DNA of 64,000 nucleotides from Diphasiastrum complanatum (lineage: Eukaryota; Streptophyta; Lycopodiopsida; Lycopodiales; Lycopodiaceae), in NCBI GenBank assembly GCA_029204225.1, contig CM055111.1:46746255-46810254 (forward strand). The letters are read 5' to 3'. Below are positions 56,907 to 64,000 of this stretch, one piece after another; the first letter of the stretch is position 1, and each line of letters starts with the position of its first letter. The notes under the pieces were generated by a model. It did not search any database and was not told the origin of the DNA. It worked only from the letters and a program-made list of their open reading frames with translations. Both the position numbers and the translations under genes were made by a program.

Positions 56907-58570
56907 CGGTTGGGCACTTAGTCGGTCCCGCCACTAAAGTACGATTGGCTAAGCTTACTAAGCGGGCCCCGCCAAAGTCCACTATGTACAGGTAGAGTAA
57001 TAAGTGCGAAGGCACTAGCTTCCTGCATGTATAAGCCCAACCCAATGAGCACACAGTTTGGTTTGTATAGCTTGTAGAATTAGGAATAAATAACTAGGGG
57101 CCTAAAACTCTAAAATGACATTAGACGCCCTAAGTCAAGTTGTTAATAAAAAAGCTAAAAGGGCCCAAATTAGAACTCACATGAATCATGTGAGTGCCCT
57201 TGTGCTTTCTTATGAACCACTAGATTCATTTTGTGTTAGTTTAAACGGCTTGGATTAGGATCAGATGATACCCATTCCAAAGGTTTTCCTTAGGAACGGA
57301 TATTGTTTCAATGTGGAACCAAAATCCAATTAACACATGTCCACATTCCGCGTACGATACCCATTCCAAAGGTTTTTCCTTAGGAACGGGTACTGTTTTA
57401 ATGTGGACTCAAAACGCAGATCACACTGAGCTCCAAATGCAATGTATTTTGGCACTCTAGTATAAAGCCAAAACAAATTTGGTAAGCATAATGTGTGGTC
57501 CATTTTTTGGACACATAACTGACTAACAATTTGAAGCTCTAGATTCTAGCAACTAAATAAGACTTCTCTGCTCATTGTTTAAGCAACTATAGGAGGTTTA
57601 TGGCTTAATTTTAGAAAGAGAGGTCCAGTCCTCCTATTTAAAAAAATAAATAAACCAAAAATGCCAAGTTCCAGTCAACAACACCCTTCAATTACAACTT
57701 AGAACTTCCATATTCTTATGTTTCAAACAACAAACTAATGCTTGAATTCTTTGCAAATCTATTAGTTTCAATGCCCTTGTTCAGTATTATGCCTTCTATT
57801 GTTTCATAGGTTGTGCCTTCCTATCTTTTATCCTGAAATCCCTTCCAAAAAGCCTTGACTCCTCTCAGTGCTATCGATTTACTTGTGGTCTCCCTTGTTT
57901 GACCTTCTCGTACTTCATTTGTTATCAGGGTGTCAGTTATCAAGATTCTGGTGCAATGAAGCTTTGGTTTTGAAGATGAAACTGGACTAAGCTTTATGTT
58001 GAGATAGGTTAGAAGCAACAATGTATGTGAGAAAGAAACAAAGTGATGTATTCTAAAAAGGAGCATATAAATGTCTCCAAAAACGAAGCAACTAATGGAT
58101 CAAAAGACTAAAGTAGAAAAACTAGAAAGGTTCTTACTCTACTCTCATGAATGATATCTTTGGAAGATGATAATGTGGGAGTTGTACAACAACTATGTGG
58201 AACTATATAATAGATATCATATCGCAATGGATAGATGATGATGCAAGTATTGAAGAGGAAACAATGGATCTACTCGCATGAGCCTAGATTGGCAAAATCT
58301 CTTTGTAGCCATAAACTTGGTCTCAAAGTAACACACTGTCATTGGTCCTAATAAAGATCTCTAGAGGGGATATATGACTCACCCTCTGACAATGTCTCAG
58401 CTTCAAGGTCTTCTCTAGAGCATCTCCTTGAGAAGGAGGTAATCTGTGTCTAAGGGGTCTTGTTGTTCATATTGATCTATCTGAACATATCTCTACAAGC
58501 AATAACATCTTGCATAGCATTAGGGCCACACATCTAAGGTCTACATCTGAAATCAATGGACGAAGTGTGA
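56907..58570. other. Stretch without a recognised gene, containing a tandem duplication
   Basis: Apart from the 89-base duplication at 57,267-57,415, I see no coding or element signature. Confidence 0.4.
57267..57415 (+). repeat. Tandem duplication, period 89 bases
   Basis: GATACCCATTCCAAAGGTTT...CCTTAGGAACGG...AATGTGGA occurs at 57,267 and again at 57,356 with a few differences. Confidence 0.9.
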
Positions 58571-59240
58571 CTAGAGAAGCATGGAAAAGACAATGGTAGT
58601 ATACCTTGGTCTCTTAATAAACAAGGCATCTAAACAAGAAATGACTCCACCTCCGCCAACATGCATAATTGGCAAAGCTTGCTCATGTGAGGATTGGAAG
58701 ACTAGTCTCCACAAACTTGTAATTGAGCCAAAGTAAACTGGAGGCAATGTTAAAGTCCATAAGACTAACCAAGAAGCATGACCCTTTTGCAATCTAGCTG
58801 TGGTGGCCTATCTTATTTTGAAAATTGTCCCAATCAAGGATGTCGCCAAATTGGTACTAGAGGATACCACCTCTGGTGATTGTCCACCTCGAGTAAACAC
58901 CTGTCGGCACATAAAGGTCCTAGAGCTATTAAAAACCATAATCTAGATTCTCTCGGTATGCACAATCAAACCAAAGATATCTCCAAACACTTGTAACATA
59001 TCCAAATGTTCTTGCAACCCCTCACTAGAGGGAGAAATTAATGTCACATTGTTAGCATAAACTAGAATGGAAATGACTATATCATCAAGCCTGCAACCAA
59101 GACCACCATTCTGGTTGATGATTTTCTCGATGAACCGAGTCAAAAGCTTTTGGAAATATAGAAAACAACAATGAGATCTCTCATGTGTAGACTTGGCCTT
59201 CTCAATGATAGCCAGGTGTGAACACATTTTTATTGGATTT
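58571..59240 (-). pseudogene. LINE-type reverse transcriptase relic
   Basis: The minus-strand frame at 59,227-58,943 reads LVYANNVTLISPSSEGLQEH and DMLQVFGDIFGLIV, matching the LINE RT palm motif (YADD expected, YANN here) and the following helix. Downstream pieces (MVFNSSRTF; FTRGGQSPEVVSS) continue the family pattern in another frame. The Asp loss makes it catalytically dead. No endonuclease domain or poly-A tail seen. Confidence 0.75.
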
Positions 59241-59674
59241 CTATCCTCTCCATCCCTATATCTCTGCTAATCTAGATCCATTCACTAGTTGTTGTAAATA
59301 CTTGTACAGTCACATACTCTGCATAAATACACATGTTTCTGTTGGAAATTAAGTCCACAGTTGTCTCCTTGGTGAATGACTAATTTCTATTTCAAAATTC
59401 TTCCTACTTGTTCATTGATCGTTGATCTAGGGTCAAGTGAAACCAACTTTGGTTCTACGTCTGCTCATCTGATACCTGTAGGAATCATAACTTAGACAGC
59501 CAAACTATTTGAAGAACGTCTACAATGGGCTTCCAGCTGATTTTCCGCAAAGAGTAACCAATCCTATCATATTTCATGTTCAAATGTTAAGTTCAATTAT
59601 TTGAAGATCATTGAAGACTTGGCCATCTTCAAGGACTTTCACGAATTAGCATTTAGAACAACTCTACAGAAATA

Positions 59675-59860
59675 CACTAAGTGTCGCAATAGTCTGCAAA
59701 AATGAACTATGTTTTTTAACAATGTCAGCTTTTTCCAAAATGCGACAGTGTCGGCTTTTCCCGAAATGTGACACTTCAGCATAGTTCAACAATTCAACTA
59801 TTTTGCGACAGTGTTGGTTTTTTTGCACTTTCCCAAAAAATGCGACACTTACCATCGGCT
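59675..59860. repeat. CACTA-like terminus with short subterminal repeats
   Basis: CACTAAGTGTCGCAATAG at 59,675 is followed by repeats of TGCGACA(G/C)TGT and CGGCTTTTCC(C/A) in both orientations up to 59,860. This pattern suits the end of a CACTA element or a small non-autonomous derivative. I found no partner terminus. Confidence 0.45.
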
Positions 59861-60112
59861 TCTTCCTTTCAACTATTTTGAAAAAATTAACTTATGTGCA
59901 GTTCAAAAGTTAAACTGTTTTAAGGGCACCTTTGCATTTTTAAGGACACTGTCAGCTAGATGAATGCTTGTTGTAATTTGAATGCACTTCATTGCTGCTT
60001 GATCACACTTGTTCACTCACTTTGATCAAGACACAGACGTCTACGACTCCTCAGTTTCTAATCAGATGATGGATGTCTTTAATGCCTGAGAAACAATTAT
60101 AAGAAGGGGTGT

Positions 60113-60235
60113 AGCCCTTGTTTTTTCCTTGTTGAAGGCATGGTATCATAAACGATTCTTTGTTGGACTTGAAACATCCACAAGGAAGGCCATGCTAGTG
60201 GGAGGGAGCATTGTAATGACATTGTGAAATAGGAT
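60113..60235 (+). repeat. Dispersed repeat, second copy of the 5.77 kb family
   Basis: Shares GTGTAGCCCTTGTTTT, TTGAAGGCATGGT, CCACAAGGAAGGCCA, GGGAGCAT and GACATTGTGAAAT in the same order as 5,766-5,965. Confidence 0.6.
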
Positions 60236-60444
60236 ACAACCATATGGTTCAGGAATTTTGACTAACACTCTTCATGCTTTCTTTCTTCTCATTTTCTCTC
60301 GTTTGATTCATATTGCTATGAATTTTACACACAAATTATGTTTGGTTCAATTTTCAAGTCGGCTTGGAGCAACTTATGTGGTAATTCTTAGGCATATTAT
60401 TATGTTCTTTTAGTAAGTTGTAAGGTTTTTAGGCCACAGGTCAG

Positions 60445-60819
60445 TTGTTCCAAAGATTCAGAATAGCTCACTTAAAAGTGCAAATATCACTTAGATGCTT
60501 TGAGGCGTTGAAGCCTTATTTTGTCTGGAAACTGAAGGAACGATACACCTGTTGCTGTGTGTACCATATGCAAATGATATATTTTAAGGAGGCATTTAAT
60601 CATATGAGACAAACAAGTTTGGTCATCATGGAAAGGATCATGTCTGCACATATTCCATCTGCTGCAAAATTCAGGGATCATATATTTGAAAGCAAACCAA
60701 TCTGTTTGCCCCAGCATCAGCAATATGTGAGAATCGCTTTCCTCCTAATTCAAAATACCATGCAAAAAAATGCTTGTTCAGGAACTATAGTAAATGCGGC
60801 ATTTGCACGTTGTCATTGA
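60445..60819 (+). other. Open frame of unknown family (124 codons)
   Basis: It reads FEALKPYFVWKLKERYTCCC, VYHMQMIYFKEAFNHMRQTS, then a tail rich in Cys and His to the stop at 60,817. The CCCxYH cluster, the helical pattern and balanced composition look like real protein. I have a vague impression of a transposon-encoded domain but cannot name it. No start context or neighbour supports a function. Confidence 0.4.
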
Positions 60820-60828
60820 TGAATTTCA

Positions 60829-60990
60829 CACATGTGGACTGTCCACTACATGTACTTGTGATCTCCTAAGGTGTGTAGATGCACCAAGATCAAGACTAGA
60901 TTGAGATTCAAGATCAATCTTGAATCCTATGGCAAAAACACACTACTACATGCATTCAATCACTTCCAACTCTCACTCACACGTGTGGGA
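60829..60990. other. Short unassigned segment, possibly LTR-derived
   Basis: Contains CACACATGTG and CACACGTGTGG, like the LTR leaders of the other copia elements, but no LTR edge or purine tract can be placed. Confidence 0.3.
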
Positions 60991-62558
60991 AGGTTGTAGT
61001 GAGTGCTTTGTACTCGGCCTCACATGAAGAGAGAGATATAGTATCTTGCTTTTTGGAAAGCCAAGATATGAGATTGCCTCCAAGAAAGATAGTGTATGCA
61101 CTAATAGACTTTCGATCCATCTTGTCACTTGCAAAGTCTGAATCCGAGTAGCCAATAATGGATAGATCTTCACTTTTATAGAGTAGACCATAATCACAAG
61201 ATGAAGATACATATCTTAGAATCCTCTTGGCCATCTTCCAATGATGGATCTTAGGATCTTGCATAAATTGACTCAATTTGTGCACACAAAAACTAAGATC
61301 GGGCCTAGTAATGGTAAGCCAAATCAAGGAGCCTACAAGACTCCTAAAAAGTGTGATGTCCTCAAAGGATCTTTCATCACCTTTATTAGGATCTTTTACA
61401 ATTTGCTCCATTGGAGTATCTATGCTCTTAGAATTTTCCATATGGAATTTTTTCAACATAGAGTGAGCATATCTAGATTGGCATATAAAGACATGATTTT
61501 CATAAAAATCAATTTCTAGGCCTAGGATGTAATGTATCTCTCCTAGATCTTGCATTTTAAACTCACATCCAAGTGCTAGCTTGGTTTCATCAACTAGCTT
61601 GATACAACTTCCACAAAGAATAATGTCATCAACATAAATTAGAAGAATGACAATATTGCTATCAACAAACTTTAGATACATGGAAGGATCATAGTCACTA
61701 AGAGTAAATCCTAGTGAGATAAGAAAAGAGTTAAGTCTTGAATACCATGATCTTGGTGCTTGCTTGAGTCCATGAAGACTTTTGAAGAGCAAGCACACTT
61801 TGGACTCATCCTTGATGAATCCTTGAGGTTGTTCCATATGGATCTCCTCCTCAAGATAACCATTTAGAAAAGCATTGGATACATCTAATTGGAACACCTT
61901 CCACTTGAAAAAAACAAGCAAGAGAAATAAGAATTCTTATTGTCACCATCTTTGCAACGGGTGCAAAGGTCTCCTCATAATCAAGACCATGGATTTGAGC
62001 AAATCCTTTGGCACATAATCTTGCTTTATGCTTGTTGATGGTGCCATCATGATTGAACTTGATCCGAAATACCCACTTGCAACCAATTACATGCTTGTTG
62101 GATGGAGGATCCACAAGCTCCCAAGTATTGTTGGTGATCAATGCATCATACTCTTGCTTCATGGCATCATACCACTCCTTGGTATTGAGTGCCTCTTGTA
62201 CATTCTTTGGCTCTTCATGAGAGACATAAAAAACATAATTAGTGGAATCAAGATCCACTTGTTTGCCTTTGTCAACATATGAGAGCCTCTTAGGCTCGGA
62301 TCTATCTCTCATGGATCTTCTTGGTGAAAAAATCCGAGGAGAGTCTTCTTCAAATCTCGACGCCATCACATCATGATTGTCTTCAAATTCAATAATTGAT
62401 GATGCATCCATAGATTTCTTGATCTCGGCCTCTTCAAATGATGAGTGTTGATCTTCATGAAAGACAACATCTCTACTTTCAATAACTTGAGAAGTAGAGA
62501 GTATAAAGACTCTATAGGCCTTCTTGGTGGATGAGTATCCAACCATGATCCTTTGCAT
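60977..62558 (-). pseudogene. Copia-E RT and truncated RNase H
   Basis: The upstream frame (62,558-61,851) covers VGYSSTKKAYRVF, IGCKWVFRIKFNHDG and DYEETFAPVAKMVTIRI. A frameshift in a T-run near 61,912 leads to the second frame: FQLDVSNAFLNGYLEEEIHM, LIYVDDIILCG, the RNase H start YSDSDFASDKMDRKS and SSCEAEYKAL. All RT motifs including YVDD are present; only the frameshift and lost C-terminus disable it. Confidence 0.92.
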
Positions 62559-63478
62559 GCACTAGGATCTTCCTTCTTCCTTGTTTCCAAGGGAATATGG
62601 ACAAAGCATAAGCATCCAAAAACTCTAAGGTGATCAACCTTAGGCTTCTTCAAAAATAAGATTTCATATGGTGACTTTCCTCCAAGAGCTATATGTGGGA
62701 GCCTATTGCAAAGATAATTTGCACAATTAATGGCTTCTCCCCAAAAATCTTTGGGCAAAGATGCCTCAATTCTCATAGATTTTGCACATTCACATAGAGA
62801 TCTATTCTTTCTCTCGGCCACTCCATTTTGAGATGGAGAGTAGGCACAAGAAAACTCTCTTTTAATGCCTTCAAGCTCACAAAAATCTTGAAATTTATTG
62901 GAGATATATTCACCACCTCCATCACTTCTAAGAGCTTTAATCTTGAATGAGAATTGCTTCTCTACATAAGCTTTGAAAATAAGGAAATGATCAAACACCA
63001 TAGATTTTGAAGCAAGAAGATATATCCAAGTGAATCTTGTGTAATCATCAATGAAAGTAACAAAACAAGTGGCTCCTCCCTTGCTTGTAGTTGATGAGAA
63101 ATGCACATCCGAGTGGATTAACTCCAAAGGATGCTTGCTTTTGATAGAAGATCTTGTAAATGGCTTTTTGTGAGATTTAGCAATAGCACAAGCCTCACAA
63201 GGCTTGATGTTCTTGGAGAATGACTTTGGCAAGCCAATAGCTTTGGATTCTTTGATCATAGAGAGCATGGACTTGTAGTTGGGATGTCCCAACCTCCTAT
63301 GCCATAATTCCTCCATAGAGAGCTTGTTCACAAGAGCAACATTACAAGCATTCACATACTCATTTGGATCTAGTTTATAGATGCCACCAGATCTAGATCC
63401 TAATGCAAGTATCTCATCATTCTTCTTGATAGTGCAAGTATCAACATTGAATTTTACATCAAGGCCATTATCAAGCAA
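62366..63478 (-). pseudogene. Copia-E integrase
   Basis: LWHRRLGHPNYKS, CEACAIAKSH, LIHSDVHFSS (first Asp), LRSDGGGEY (second Asp), NGVAERKNRSLCE (Glu), then FGCLCFVHI. The frame slips near 62,560 (ACKGSWLD), beyond which copia similarity continues in the frame of the RT entry. All three catalytic residues are present. Confidence 0.92.
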
Positions 63479-64000
63479 TTGGCCAACACAATAAGATTCT
63501 TGGTAAGCTTAGGTACATAAAGAACTCTAGAGAGAGAAAGAACTTTAGATGATGCAAGCTTCAAGGGAATGTTCCCTATGCCTTCAATAGGACATTCAAA
63601 ATCATTTGCAGTGTATATTGATTTCTTCACTCCATCATAAGATGCAATAGAAGAGAAAGAGTCCTTGGAGCTACACATATGTGAAGAGGCTCCACTATCA
63701 ATATACCATAGGCCGTCCTTCTTGAAAGGAGTAGATGAGAAACTAGAGACCATAAGAGATCCCTCTCCATCACTTGCAATAGTGTCTTCCTTCTCATTGG
63801 TAATATTGGCTTGCTTGAGTTGATTCTTCTTTTTGAAGCAATTGGTGGCATAATGACCTTTCTTGCCACAATAAAAGCACTTGATCTTCTTCTTCTTCTT
63901 GAGCTTGGATGATGAAGCATTAGAGGAATCATCTTCCTCCTCATCTTTGTCTTTGGATTTGACTTTGTCCTTGCTTGAGGATTGTTGATGTTGGTTCTTG
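63454..64000 (-). pseudogene. Copia-E gag end and protease
   Basis: Zinc knuckle KCFYCGKKGHYATNC near 63,840-63,880, then WYIDSGASSHMCSS (protease) and LYVPKLTKN, with a frameshift at about 63,478 into the integrase frame. The gag start lies outside the window. Confidence 0.9.

Larger units (their letters stand above)
60977..64000 (-). mobile_element. Copia-E: 3'-truncated copia element running off the right edge
   Basis: The coding order on the minus strand is gag end, protease, integrase, RT, RNase H. The RNase H is cut after SSCEAEYKAL near 60,996, so its last third, the purine tract and the 3' LTR are missing. The 5' part lies beyond 64,000. It differs from copia-A by many residues and is a separate family. 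Confidence 0.93.

Noticed and set aside
60827..60833. TTTCACA as the LTR edge of copia-E
   Set aside because: No purine tract beside it and no matching TGTGAA start or second LTR; probably chance.
1..64000. CRISPR arrays, rRNA, tRNA or bacterial operons
   Set aside because: No spaced identical short repeats, no cloverleaf or rRNA core sequence seen, and gene content is eukaryotic transposons.

Overview
The window looks like an intergenic, transposon-filled stretch of a land-plant nuclear genome, probably a large one. The evidence is Ty1/copia elements with plant-type initiator-Met tRNA primer sites, CACTA (En/Spm) elements carrying the TNP2 / DUF4218 / DUF4216 set, GT-AG introns, and a plant-style PHD-finger gene. 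I cannot name the species. I see no operon, rRNA, tRNA or CRISPR array. Almost all coding sequence belongs to nested mobile elements; the only gene that looks intact and cellular is the two-exon PHD-finger gene at 30,950-31,627 (+).

Layout. 1-4,040: AT-rich, unassigned. 4,190-7,800: array of decayed ~0.5 kb repeats, with a (GA)n tract and a perfect 50-bp inverted repeat. 7,976-26,408: one decayed Helentron-type rolling-circle transposon (+): RPA-like gene, HUH-type Rep, PIF1-like helicase C-terminus, and an endonuclease/exonuclease/phosphatase (EEP) domain in the same frame as the helicase. It is split by copia-1 (14,176-24,618, +), which is itself split by copia-A (15,235-21,095, -). Copia-A has two 653-bp LTRs that look identical, a TTAAG target duplication and an uninterrupted 1,316-codon gag-pol. 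26,409-30,949: unassigned. 33,306-37,102: four abutting fragments (copia, CACTA-1, copia, copia). 37,103 to about 49,380: CACTA-2, with a CpG-rich subterminal repeat block, a TNPA-like gene (-) and a broken TNP2 gene (+). TNP2 is split by copia-2 (41,025-47,042, -; TCTTG target duplication). 49,384-60,980: unassigned sequence with a gypsy integrase relic, a copia 5' LTR plus gag, a LINE reverse-transcriptase relic and small repeats. 60,977-64,000: a copia element (-) running off the right edge.

Most unusual points. (1) The Helentron architecture (RPA + Rep + helicase + EEP endonuclease) in a plant-like sequence. (2) Both older full-length copia elements are chimeric: copia-1 lost the integrase core to about 0.5 kb of unrelated open sequence and lacks RT; copia-2 lost RT to about 1.08 kb of unrelated sequence that stays open in frame, yet its LTRs are about 99% identical, so it was copied recently. 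Both are probably non-autonomous and need proteins from elements such as copia-A. (3) A 71-bp piece of copia-1 gag sits just outside its 3' LTR, with no target duplication and a large deletion of the Helentron helicase.

Order of events inferred from nesting and from LTR differences counted by eye: Helentron, then copia-1 (about 16 LTR substitutions), then copia-A (none seen); separately CACTA-2, then copia-2 (about 7 substitutions plus a 9-bp indel).
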